The notes under the pieces were generated by a model, which was not told the origin of the DNA, did not search any database, and was given only the letters and a program-made list of their open reading frames with translations. A stretch of 64,000 bases of DNA from Cordia subcordata (Eukaryota; Streptophyta; Magnoliopsida; Boraginales; Cordiaceae): positions 8,866,001-8,930,000 of the forward strand of contig JAPTOF010000015.1 of NCBI GenBank assembly GCA_028554755.1, read 5' to 3'. Positions 34,127 through 44,990 of this stretch are shown piece after piece. A program made the translations under genes and the position numbers. Numbering within the stretch: position 1 is the stretch's first letter; every line of letters starts with the position of its first letter.

Positions 34127-36851
34127 TGTAAGGACCAGTTACTTATTTATTTATTTATTTATTTTTAACTCAACCACTACAAACACATTTCAGTAGTGAT
34201 AGTTGAGGGGTGGTAGTTGTTATTAGTGGGGACTCTTTAATAATAATAATAATACATTAATAATAAAATAGATAAGATAAAATTTGACCAGGTAGTCTTT
34301 GACATAGGACTCTTATATATATATTCTTCCTTTCATTATTATATACATATTTTTTTCCTACGCTTCTCTCTTCTCAGAAAAATACGAAGAACCCTAGAAA
34401 ACCAAGTTAGGCATTTATTCTTTCTTTAAGGGCTAATCTCAAGGGTATTTTCAGTTGTAGATTGAAGAATTTCAGAATTTAAGAGTTGAGGTAAGTAGGG
34501 TCAATTCGTAGTCTAAATTCCCCCATCAATTTCAGCGTTCTTCCGTATTCCACCATCCTTTATCTTAATTGATTCACCTTAATCATCTTGCTTTACAATA
34601 TACTGGAGATGTGGAATTTTTATGCTATCCGATTAAATCCTATTTGCATGATGCTAAACCAAATCCGGCTTGAAGTTGGATTTTGTTTCAGCCAAATATA
34701 ATTTTCCTTTCGTCATGTTTCTGCAGCATTTTCTTAAAAATATTTTGCATGCTTTTATCACCAAAGTACTTCTTGAAGTTCTGCCATGTGGTAATACATA
34801 TATGGCTTATATGCTTGTTAACTTATGTGCTGCCAGAACTCTTCCACCACCTAAGAAGCTAATAAAAACAAAAAAACAAAATTGTTTTATTCCCTTAGTA
34901 TTTCATGATCTAAATGTTGTTGGCAGTTTTGGTCTAATTATTCAGAATTTGAGGTTTATTTTTATTATATTTTATTTTGTATCTTTTATATATATGCATG
35001 CAAATATTTTTACGAAAGGGGGTTGTTCTCTCCCTATTACAAAATTACAAGTAATTACTTGTTAACTACTACCCTAGTTTACTTTTACAGTTAAATTATT
35101 TTCTTCTTTATAACTCGTGGTTCAAATTATGTTTACATTTTTTTTTTACACTAATTTGGTCCTATCATCGTAAAGCCATTTTAATTATTTCTTTTTCTAA
35201 CTTTTGTATATTTATAGAACCATTGTCTTTTCTAGTCATTTTCTAATATTAGAGAGTTTTGTTTATTCCATTCTATTATTCTTTATTTTACTTTATCTCT
35301 ATTTTATTGTACAATCGTTTTTTTTTAGAAAAAAAAAAAAATAACACGTCAAAGGTATATGAATTCTCGAATAAACAAGTTAATCTTGATTTAATCCGAA
35401 TAGAGCCCGAGTCTTAAGCAAATCTTTATCATAAATTATTATCATTGTTGTCATATAAGCTTACTGTACAAGATGAGTAAATGTATTTAATTCACAAAGT
35501 CTTGGGCAAAGGTTGAGTTCCGAGGACGTACCACACATGACCATGAGTTCTTTGTCTTTAGTGCAATCATAGTCAATTTTTTTCTTCTCGGTGGAAGCAC
35601 TTTTTACTCCAACCATTCATCTCAAGTTGCATTTTACTTCTATTTCCAGGTTGCAAGACACACCTCAGCTTGGTAATTAATTCGTTTTATTCTCAATTTA
35701 TCACACTTGTGAATTTGAGTTTCAGTATCATAATTGTCAGCATATATTAACTTCTATCTTTCATTTTTTTTTTCTTCTTCTCTTGACTCTTCGTTTTATA
35801 TATCTATCTACCCTCCACGACAATGGGTCATTATATATGCTTGGGAAAAATCAATTTGTTCCTATTTTTTTTTTACACATGATGCAACTCGAGTCTTGTC
35901 CCTTGATCCTCAATCCTACGTAATTATACTGTTACACTGCACTTATTTTGATTAGGATTGAGTCCAATAATATAAGTTGTGCTATAATGTAGCAGTTTTA
36001 ATCATGATATGATATGACTTGATATGATATGATTTGATATGACATGACTTGATTTGGCGAATACTCGCCTTTTCGTGAAATTTTGGGATCCCATTTCATG
36101 TTTGTTTGAGCTTGTTGGGGGTATACTCCCCTATTATGTGAGCGCCTGTGGGGGCCTTGTACCCATATCATGTGTGCCAGTGGGGGCCTTATACCTATCT
36201 TTTGATATGGTCATGATTGATCCTTGATTGAGATTTGAGGGCCTTGTACCCTCACCATGGTTTTATTATGATTAAAATGCTACAGCATAGTCACAACTCA
36301 CGTCACATCATATTTTATATACTTTCTTTTACGAGTTAATTCTTGTTATGATTAACATGAATTTTTAATCTATGCGCTCCCATATTTCTTTAATGTCCTT
36401 CAGGGAACGTGTTATCTTGTTTTAGCTTTCCTATTATTCTGATATTCACGTTTGTTCTATCTTGGGGGAAAGACTCTTACTTACTGAGCATTCGATTCGC
36501 TCACCCTTATATTTTTTATGTTCTTACAGATGATCACGAGTAAGAGGATGCACGTTTGCGATAGGGAATGACCTTATCTTTAAGAGTATTTTGAGAATTA
36601 GATCTTAGTGACAAGAGACTGCTTTGATATTTTTGGTCCATGTTAGATGTGCCGATTTGACGAAAAACTTGTAATAGTTATATGGAGTTTTCTTGCTACA
36701 TGTTGGAGTTCATAGTTTTTGTTTCAATAATTTATGGTATTTAGTGCTCTGTTTGGTTATTGAGGTTTTAGTAGTATTGTGGTTCGAGGGGTTCACTCCT
36801 CTTGGTCCACAGCGTGTTGCGTCTCAAGCCTTAAGTTTTCGGGGCGTGACA
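34127..36851 (+). mobile_element. 2.7-kb solo LTR (Ty3/gypsy, Tekay/Del-like)
   Basis: Starts TGTAAGGACC, ends GGGGCGTGACA, and is flanked by TATAG on both sides, so it is a solo LTR left by LTR-LTR recombination. Near 34312 a TATATATATA box precedes a CT-rich transcript-start-like region and GAACCCTAG, and GAGGTAAGT (34490) looks like a splice donor, so I read it as plus. The second half has ATGATATGATATG repeats (36003-36056) and two GTGGGGGCCTTGTACC-like units (36148-36193), features I associate with Tekay/Del LTRs. Open frames inside (34670-35065, 35734-35955) have no domain. Lineage uncertain. Confidence 0.88.
36003..36056. repeat. GATAT/GACTT short tandem repeat in the solo LTR
   Basis: About ten units of TGATATGA-type 5-10 bp repeats with small changes. 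Confidence 0.85.
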
Positions 36852-36856
36852 TATAG
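36852..36856. repeat. Target-site duplication TATAG, right
   Basis: Identical to 34122-34126. Confidence 0.9.
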
Positions 36857-38491
36857 GCTTCGATAAAACCTCACACATTCTATTAGCCAAAATTTTGGAA
36901 ATGATTTTGTTAAAAACATTACAAAGGCTAGTTGGTTGGTAGTCACTCCACCATTTCGGATTCTCCTTTGGAAGCAAAACAATGGACGTAGAAGTCACCC
37001 CTCCAGGCATTTCTTCTCCTCCAAAATAACTACTCATTACCTCAAGAAGGTCGTCTGCTCCAGCATTGATGGAATAGGGATGAAGAGCAACCATCTGGAA
37101 CCGCGACGCTCATCTCGTCAATTGCAAACACCGTAGCTTTCACCTCTTCCATATTGGGACTCATATTTTGCTCTTTATTATCTTCCAATGTAACAGCCGC
37201 TGGAATAAGATGCGAAAACCCACTTCTTTGATGCTTGTTCTCGCTGGTAAGAAGTTTCTCAAGAAAGGAAGCTGCAAACTCTTTCAATCTATGCTTCCTT
37301 TCTATCCGCCCACCTTGAGGATCCTTAATCGCTTAAATAAAATTATGAACGCGCCTTTTAGCTAAGAGGTTGTGAAAATATCTTGTGTTTCTCTCCCCTA
37401 TAGTCAACCAACGGCACCCAACTTTCTGTTGCAAGAACTTTTCTTCATTTGTCAGAACAAAGTTAAGCTTAGCCGAAGCACGATTAAGAGCCTCTCTTCT
37501 AGAAGGTGAAAGATTTTCCTCAAAATCAGCTTCTACCAAACTCGTTTCCTCCTCCATCTTTTTGATGCTGGCAAAAATGTCTCCAAACACATGTCTGTTC
37601 CACCATTTTAGCCTTTGCTTAAGTCTATGAAGTCTGAGTCAACATTTTTTAATCCCTGAAACATCACAAGGCATCTCCTAGTTTTGTTTCACCACTTCTT
37701 GAAAACTATGATGCCTGCACCAGCCGTTAAGAAAACGAAAGGACGAGAGTCCTTTCGTGGTGAGGTTGTCAAAAGAAAATAATAAAGGTCAGTGATCAGA
37801 TATGTTACCTCGCACCAATTGCTTAGCTCTCGAAATAAGACACATCATCCCTTATTCAGCATTAAAGCAAAATCTATCATGTCGGAAGAAGTGTATTATT
37901 AGTCAATGTGAACCAGCTTCCCTCAAACCTGGTATCCTCTAAATTACACGCCAATAGACACCTTGCAAACTCCTCCATATTTGCCATCTTTGGACTTGCA
38001 TTAAATCTTCTCTCATAAGCATATAAAATAGCATTAAAATCACCACCCACCAACCATGGCATTGTGTTATTATCAGCAATGATCTTGAGTTCCTCCCATA
38101 ACTCACGTCTAACTGTCATGTAACTGCTAACATAAAAAAAGGATGCAATACATTGCTTAAGAAGTTTAGGCAGAGAGAAACCAACTGGAATGCATTAGGC
38201 GTGATCCCTAACAACAGAACAAGTGACTTCCTCTATTTGTCATATTAGCTATCCCGCTCGCAAAACCAAGCTTACCGATATATTGTGGCAATTTGGCCCT
38301 ATCAACCAAAGGTTCTTGAATAGCAATTAATTGGATATCGTGCATTCTGATTAATTTTTTTAGCCTGCAAAACCCTTCGGTTTTAGACATACCTCGTATA
38401 TTCAAAATAAGAAAATTATTGGTAAGAAGGGTTTTGAGAATCTGTAGAAAGCAACAATTCTCTGCTTTTAGTTCTTGTCCTCATTGGTTGC
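36857..38491 (-). pseudogene. LINE-A piece 2: endonuclease and RT N-terminus
   Basis: The ORF1 end is at about 38445-38491, then ORF2. Endonuclease: LNIRGMSKTEGFCRLKKLI and LIAIQEPLVDRAKLPQYIG (38208-38405, with the catalytic Glu of QEP), WLVGGDFNAILYAYERR (near 38040), and an LSDH-type motif near 37790. Linker and RT start: VGCRWLTIGERNTRYFHNLLAKRR (37350-37430), VPDGCSSSLFHQCW (frame-shifted from the normal GPDGFS block), and WWSDYQPTSLCNVFNKIISKILANRM (36870-36965). Several stops and shifts. Confidence 0.9.
38487..38491. repeat. Target-site duplication (GTTGC), left
   Basis: Pairs with GTTCC at 39879-39883, one mismatch. Confidence 0.65.
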
Positions 38492-39878
38492 TGATGGGAT
38501 TGAAACTATCAAAAATAAATTTTGACTTTTACCTTACGATTATGTGGAAGTGATGAGTCAGGCCGAACCCATAGAGACCATGCAACAACTGTATTTCATG
38601 CCAAGTTTGTTGAAGAAATGAATTATGAAGGTTTGAGGGTTTTAATGCAATAAAATTAAAAAAATAAATTTGAAAAAAACAACAATCTCCTTAGCTGAGG
38701 TCACGTCAGCAGAAAAGAAACAAGTAGTAAACTGATGACCTATGAAATTAACACTAAATATGCAAATAAAAATCATAAAAATGACAATTAAAGGGATTCA
38801 AGGATTGTGGAACCTAGCCTAGGGTATAATTCTCATTTGGGCCTTCAAGTCCAATCCTAGATGCAAGGATGACTCTAGTTCTTTTTAATAAACTAGTTAT
38901 AGCCGTCTGCATGGCTTAATAACCTAATCCTTCCTTTCAGTGCCGGTACCAGTTCGAGAACTCCACGCTCTCTCCTCAATTATTACCTTTACTTACTAAA
39001 CAGTCTAACACGCAGAGATGCCCACAGAGTCAATCTAAAGGTAGCACTATAGCTCTAAAAGGACCTGATTTTAAAAGTCGATTCGCTCGTAGCAATCGCT
39101 CAGTTAGATTATATGTTTTCCTGGGAACCTAGTTCACCATTATTTTAATTAGATTAATTATCTAATTAATTGGCCACCTACTATCTAGCAATTAATCAAT
39201 CGCACGCAAAATTAAATAATCACACATAGTATTAATTCTTAGAGTAGAAAACATATAAATACCAAAAAATAAATGAGAGGAAAGAATCAGTTAGATCTCA
39301 TGAATTATGAAGAACCTCAAACTTGAATTAATCCCAGGCGAGATGAAGATGTTTAGCAATCCATACAAGTTTAGAGGCACCTAGAAAGAAAATAATATTA
39401 TTAAAAAGTAAAGTTTGAATAATGAAATAATTCTTGTGAAGGCACTAGAGAATAATATAACCCTAAGGGATCTTAATTAATATGGTAACTGTTTAATGCT
39501 AGTCTAAAAGATAAAGTAAGTCTCACAAAGACATGTCTTAACCAAAATAAACTCCTTCCAAAATAAATTATTTCCTTCTAGAATTAAATTATATCATTAA
39601 GATTTTAATTCCTCTTCAAGAAATCTCCAATATCTTCCAGACGTCTTGTTGACAGCAATTCTGGCACAGCTCTTGGCAGGGGCATGTCTAATGGTTATAT
39701 CACTTCCTTTACAGCTCAAATTGTGTCTAATAGCTTCCCAAATCCATATATTTTGCTTCCTTTGCCTCTTCCAAGTATAAATATATAAAAGCACACAAAA
39801 TACCATTAATTAGGAAGCATCTAATCCAAATATTAAGCACAAATTACTATGAATTTAAAGAACAATTAGGACTTAACA
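38492..39878 (-). mobile_element. Athila-type solo LTR, 1387 bp
   Basis: On the minus strand it starts TGTTAAGTCCTAATTG and ends TTTCAATCCCATCA. It aligns, with clear divergence, with the Athila LTR at 46861-48212: shared blocks are TGAGATCTAA, TATTTAATTTTGCGYGCGATT, CTGACTTTTAGAATCAGGT-like text, GGGCATCTCTG and the end GTTTCRAYSCCCATCA. No PBS or internal DNA follows, and the flanking LINE-A ORF1 frame is restored when it and one TSD copy are removed, so it is a solo LTR. The frames inside are spurious. Confidence 0.88.
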
Positions 39879-39883
39879 GTTCC
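39879..39883. repeat. Target-site duplication (GTTCC), right
   Basis: Pairs with GTTGC at 38487-38491; one base has changed since insertion. Confidence 0.65.
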
Positions 39884-41510
39884 CCTAGTCTTTGCCATCG
39901 AGGATTATCAGATTTCCTCCCTTTAGGCTTCACCCCAATCCAGGAGTCATCATGTGCCACTAACACTGGCTCTTCCTTTACATCCACCTCACCCATTACC
40001 TTTACTTCATATAATTCACTAAGCATAGTGTGATTATCAATTTTCCCAGCCTCAACCATCTCCTCAGTTACAGCTTGTACATTCATTACCCCAATTTTGA
40101 TTAGGATTATCCATCAGAGATTGATGACTCTCTTTTGCTTCACCTATTTGATAAACAACCAATACATGTTCCTAATTTTCATTTATGTCGGAGTCACGAA
40201 CCGTTTCTTCATTCTTATGACCAGTAAGGCCAATATCATTATTAGCCACAACCACATTATTTTGTTCCTTATGACCCTTCTCTTTCATTTGAGGGAGAGA
40301 AGTGGTAACTGTCCTCTTCTTTGATGGTATACAAGTGACATTTACTTCTTACTCGCCATTGTTCTTGATGAAAAAATCATTAGCTTGGTCTTTAAAATAG
40401 ATCTCATCATCCATATGTCTAAAATAGCAAGTTTATTTACATTAGACTTATCAACATTCACGCATAGCTCGAAAGTTTCGGGGATCTACGAACTTCAAAT
40501 TTTGAAGGCGATAATCAGGTCTAACTCCTTGTGTTAGTGAGCTTAGTGCTATTTAATTCTTTTGCCCCATCATTCATGTTCATATCATTAGTTCGAGAGG
40601 TCCTCAATTCTTCCTTACGTCTAAAATTCTCCTAATCACGCCTACCTTCTTCTCTAGATCGACGCGACTTAGGTTCAAGTTTGGGGGAGGGTCCTTCTTT
40701 AGCTTGATGCAAGTGTTTTTATCGTGCCCCAAGACTGAATAATACGTGCAGTACTTTGGCATGTCTTCAATCCCAATTGTTTGTAAATAATTCCGCACAA
40801 AATTCCCCATCTCCAGATCTTGAATACGAATCCACACCAAGGAGGGGTGTTTGGCCAACACGTTCATCTTGACACATACTCTTGCCATCTTCGGCCTTGT
40901 ACCCCTAGCCGTACGCTCATCAACTTGCAAAAGATGACCAAACGCCTTAGTGATGTTTACCACTTCACATTTGTTGTAAAAATGAATTGGTGGATTCTCC
41001 ATGTAAATCCAAACCTGATCAATTGGAGGCTCTTTCTCCGGCTTAAAATCCCTAGTCCATCTCGTAACATGCATTGAATGGCCAAAGATATCCCAATCCT
41101 CTTTCGTCTATAGCCTTCAATAGTCCAACCAGTTCATCAATTTAATAAGGATATGTCTGGATCCCAACCAAAAAATCTCATAGTTGCCAGTTAGTTTGAT
41201 CCAAACAAACCATCTACAAACTAGTTCAAGACTAAGCATAGTAGAGAATTGCCCGATTAAAGCAAATGCATATGAAGATGCCAAAGCATCTTCTTCTAAC
41301 GTGGAATAGACAATAGCAAGCAAGTTTTGGTATTCTTCAACTAGCCTCATCTTCGTCTAAGAAGTATTTGTATATGAGACAATTGTAGGAAACGTTTTGT
41401 TCCATACACTAAGGGAGCATGGTGTATGAGACATGCCAGAACCTTTCTTATCCAATGGCTTCACCCGTGGTTCGTTGAAGTAAGGAGTCGTAAGATCAAT
41501 CATGAAGCAT
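39884..41510 (-). pseudogene. LINE-A piece 1: 5' UTR and ORF1 (DUF4283, broken zinc knuckle)
   Basis: RNA-binding ORF1. 41117-41350 is the first half of DUF4283 (FALIGQFSTMLSLELV, TGNYEIFWLGSRHILIKL). 40604-41074 continues it (VTRWTRDFKPEKEPPIDQVWIY) and adds the knuckle PKYCTYYSVLGHDKNTC, where the second Cys is Tyr. 39847-40086 is an acidic C-terminal part ending WIGVKPKGRKSDNPRWQRLGEL at the solo LTR; the last 20-odd codons lie beyond it at 38445-38491. The 5' UTR is about 41351-41510. Stops near 41117, 40604 and in 40090-40600. Confidence 0.88.
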
Positions 41511-41522
41511 TTTCTCAATTTA
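41511..41522. repeat. LINE-A target-site duplication, right
   Basis: ATTTTCTCAATT, identical to 23618-23629, directly beside the 5' end of LINE-A. Confidence 0.85.
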
Positions 41523-43034
41523 AATGTTCTAATCAATTACTGCCAATCCCTTATAAAAATATGACTAATATTGAAAACTTACAAAAAATCAAATATTAAA
41601 ATAGATTTATATTTTAAACTAGCATGTATATAATGTATGTATGTATGTATGTATGTATGTATATATGCATGTATATATATATATATATATACGTATATAT
41701 ATATATATATATATTGATCTTTATTCCTTTCTTGCCCATATCAAATTATTTTCTAATTTTACCTTTCTAATTTAAACATCTTATTTAATTATTGTAGATC
41801 CATAATAGAAATAATAATTAGTATTAATATTTTAATGAAAACTAAATTTTACAAAAAATTATATTTTATCCTTACATAGATAGTAAAAGTTAGCCTTTAA
41901 TAATAAAAAAAGACATAAAAACGTATGCATTTGTCCCATGCATCAAACGGATATACTCTAGCTATAAATAATAAAGTAATTTTCCTATACATGATAATAT
42001 TTATAAAGAATATTTCCTGAATTTTTTTAATGTTTAAGTGATTTGACTATACACATAACAACTTTTGATAAAAAAACAATATTTTTTTTAATGTTATACA
42101 ATATTTTTTACTCAAAATGAGAAACTCTTGATCATAGCCAATTTGTAAACAAAGTTTATATATAATAACCTGAATTATGTATAATAAATTCTATAAAATA
42201 TAATTGGAAAAAATAAGTTCATCTATACTCCGTTTGTTTGTAGGAAAGTAACTTGCTGGGGGAGAATGTTATATGGGGAACATATTTTCCTAGAAAACAG
42301 AATATTTTTTGGTGTTTAGTTATCATACAGGAAAAAACTTTCTGGTATTTAGTAGTCATACTTTAGAACACATTTCCAGTGAGAAATATTTACGAATTAA
42401 ATGCATTTTATAATTAAAAAATATTATTTTAAATTAAAAATAAATTACAAAAATTAAAATTAAAAATTAAGAAATTTAGAAAATAGAAAAATTGAAAACC
42501 TAAAACAAATAAAAATTTTAAAACTTAAATAATAATTGCAATATCTATAATAATTAATTTATTAATTTTCAATATTTTTCTATTTTCTATTTTATGTATT
42601 ATTTATTAGATTTCAAATCTTTAATAACTTAGTTAATAATTTTTATTTTTAATTCTTTACCATTTTAATTTTATTTTTAAATTTATTTTTTATTTATATT
42701 TTTAATTTTAATTTTCTAGCCTTTTTATTTTCAATTGTTCTAATTTTTATTTTTAATTTTTAATTTTTAATTCTTAATTTTTATTCTTTTACCTTTTAGT
42801 TTTTAAATTTTTTAATTTTTAATTTTAAATATTTAGTTTTTATTTGTTTTTAACAAATTTCAATTATTTAATTTTTAAAGGGTCAGCGTGGGGTAGGACA
42901 GGGGCTGGGTAGGGTAAAGGGTATGGGTGGACTAAGAGGGTGTTTGGTTTGGCTTGTAAAAGAGCTACTAAAAGCAATTTTGACTTTAAGTAGCTTCATT
43001 TTATTTTAGCTTTTTTTATTTTTTATTATAGCTT
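41523..43034. other. AT-rich flank with Helitron-like 3' end and MITE-like text
   Basis: No gene. GTCCCATGCATCAAACGGATA followed by CTAG (41958-41961) looks like an eroded Helitron hairpin and terminus. 42400-42880 is simple A/T-rich sequence made of ATTTTTAATTTTT-type units. Phrases such as GGGTGTTTGGTTTGGCTTG near 42938 recall ends of hAT-like MITEs, but no partner end was found. Confidence 0.45.
41627..41714. repeat. Compound ATGT/TA microsatellite
   Basis: ATGT units (about 41635-41660) followed by TA tracts interrupted by ACG. Confidence 0.93.
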
Positions 43035-44321
43035 TAGGCCGTTACATATTTGGATAGAAGTTCCAATTTGGTTAACGAATGCTTAAAGTTGCTCTTAACA
43101 TCAGAGGATAGGAGAGATACTTCTTTAAAGGACGATCTTGTGCCTCGCATTGTTACTTATTAGGATAATGAATTTTTGGATGAGATTCCTTCCCTCAAGG
43201 AGATCAAAACTACTATCTTTTCTGTAGATGATATGAGCATTTTTGGTCCAAATGAGTTCTCGTCTGCCTATTTTAAGCATTGCTAGGAAGCGATCTAAAT
43301 GGATTTACAAGAGGCCATTACTAGCTTCTTTCAAGGGGAAGTTATTCCTAGAGGAGTTAATGGTACATTGATTCTGCTCATTCCCAAAAAAGAAAATGCT
43401 AAATAGTGGAGTGATTTCAGACCAATCAATTTATGTAACATTATGTACCAAATTTTCTTTAAACTTGCTAATTGTTTGGGTCGCTTCCTGCCTGAGTTAA
43501 TTTATGAGAATCCAAGTGGATTTATTAAGCTGCGGCTTATTAGCGATAACATCTTGCTAGCTCAGGAGATGGTCCATTATATTGAGAAGAAGGCTTGGGG
43601 GATGGGTAATGTGGTTCTAAAACTTGATATGATGAAACTGTACGATAGATTGGATTGGGATTTTCTATATGGTATGATGGAGGCTTTTGGCTTTTCTCAG
43701 CCTTGAATTGATAAAATTAAGAGATGTATTGGGAGTTTCTGGTTTTCAATTTTGATTAATGGGGAACTATTGGGTTCTTCTCGTCTTTTACAGATTTCCA
43801 TCAAGGTGATCCTTTATCTCTGCTTTTATTTGTTATTGCTGTTGATTATTTATCTTGTAATCTTAATAACCTTTTTATTGCTAACCCGGCCATGAGTTTT
43901 ATCAGAGGGTGTTCTACCCTAATGTAGCATCTTAGTTTTGCAAATAACATTGTTATTTTCACTAATGGGTGCAAATCTTCGCTGGAAATATCATGGCAAC
44001 GTTGAGGCATTATGAAGAGGTTTTGGGTCAAAAGATGAACCATGAGATGAGTGGATTCATTGTGTCTTCTAAAACTCTTAATACTAGAGTGGATATTATT
44101 GGTAGAGTTACGGGTTTTCATAGAAACTACTTCGGTACTAACTATCTTGGAGTACTTCTCTTGAAGGGTCACAAAAGAATTGTTTTATTCAATGAGCTTA
44201 TGACTAAGGTGGTGTGTAAACTAGAGGGTTGGGAAGCAAAATCTTTATCTACATTAGGACGTCTTGTGTTGTTGAAATCCACTTTTACTAGTATCCTTTT
44301 GTATTTGATGCAAGTTTTACG
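43035..44321 (+). pseudogene. LINE-C: fragment of an L1 reverse transcriptase, cut by Copia-C
   Basis: Plus-strand L1 ORF2 fragment of a different subfamily from LINE-A. Readable pieces: VDDMSIFGPNEFSSAYFKH near 43225, LILLIPKKENAK near 43370, FRPINLCNIMYQIFFKLANC (43415-43470), GFIKLRLISDNILLAQEMVHYI and VVLKLDMMKLYDRLDWDFL (43510-43670). The catalytic FADD box reads FANNIVIF near 43936, so both Asp are Asn. It ends abruptly at LLYLMQVLR (44321), where the Copia-C LTR begins. Confidence 0.88.
44317..44321. repeat. Presumed TSD (TTACG) of Copia-C, left
   Basis: The five bases before the LTR; the partner copy is outside the window, so this is inferred from position only. Confidence 0.4.
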
Positions 44322-44500
44322 TGCAAGGGTAAAGTCGCACATCCTCAATGCTCTGATTATGTTATTATATAAGCATTGTCATACAAGGATAAGGTACAAG
44401 GATAAGTAATGTGTGATTCTAAGCTAATCAAGTAATATCAAATATAGTATAGCACAACAATCACCTATCTATTAAGATAAACATGCTATTGGTCTTGACA
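44322..44500 (-). repeat. Copia-C 3' LTR
   Basis: On the minus strand it starts TGTCAAGACCAATAG directly after a PPT and ends CTTTACCCTTGCA where the LINE-C frame stops. 179 bp, within the range of short copia LTRs. Only one copy is in the window, so the left edge rests on the LINE-C break. Confidence 0.7.
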
Positions 44501-44516
44501 CCTCCCCCTTCCCAGG
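44501..44516 (-). other. Copia-C polypurine tract
   Basis: The minus strand reads GGGAAGGGGGAGG immediately before the LTR start. Confidence 0.85.
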
Positions 44517-44990
44517 GCAAGCTGTAGGGGGTGAAGCACCTGAAGCTTGTTACATAATTGGACAAATCTTGGCACGTAAAATGCCTTCGTAAAAACATCT
44601 GCGATTTGTTCGGAGGAAGGAATGTACTGCAGTTTAAAGACGCCTTCTTTAATCTTATCAGGCATAAAATGGACGTCGATTTCAATATGTTTGCTGTGGC
44701 TATGGACAAAAGGATTTGTGGCCATGTATATTGTGCTTATATTATCACAAAAAACCATTGGATAAGTTTGAAGCTTTATTCCAATGAATGTTGTAATATG
44801 CAAGAGCCAAACCAATTCAGAAACCAACGAAGCTAGAGCTCTGTACTCAGCTTCGGTGCTTGATTTAGATATAGTATTTTGCTTCTTAGATGCCCATGAT
44901 ATCAAATAATTTTCCATGTAAACTGCATACCTAGTTGTCGACCTTCTTGTATCGGGGCAACTTGCCTAATCATCATCACAGAACCCATGA
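44517..44990 (-). pseudogene. Copia-C RNase H (C-terminal part nearly open)
   Basis: Minus-frame ORF 44486-44917 covers LISWASKKQNTISKSSTEAEYRALASLVSELVWL, then VFCDNISTIYMATNPFVHSHSKHIEIDVHF and PSSEQIADVFTKAFYVPRF, ending in ALGRGRC at the PPT. The first Asp of the domain (CDDD, 44966) belongs to the preceding piece, separated by one stop. Well preserved relative to other copies here. Confidence 0.9.

Larger units (their letters stand above)
23630..41510 (-). mobile_element. LINE-A: full-length L1-type LINE split by four insertions
   Basis: Minus strand, 5' end at 41510 and poly-A end at 23632 (8 T on the plus strand), flanked by a 12-bp TSD. Its five pieces are 39879-41510 (5' UTR, ORF1), 36852-38491 (ORF1 end, endonuclease, RT start), 33677-34126 (RT), 27096-28425 (RT end, zf-RVT, linker) and 23630-24328 (RNase H, 3' UTR). 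The total minus inserts and duplicated TSD bases is about 5.7 kb. At each junction, removing the insert and one TSD copy restores the reading frame, which shows that the pieces are one element. Confidence 0.93.

Noticed and set aside
34670..35065. 131-codon open frame in the large solo LTR
   Set aside because: Hydrophobic AT-driven composition, inside an LTR, no homologous motif; not a gene.
42938..43034. hAT-like MITE end
   Set aside because: The phrase GTGTTTGGTTTGGC is suggestive but no inverted partner or TSD was found, so not called as a feature.
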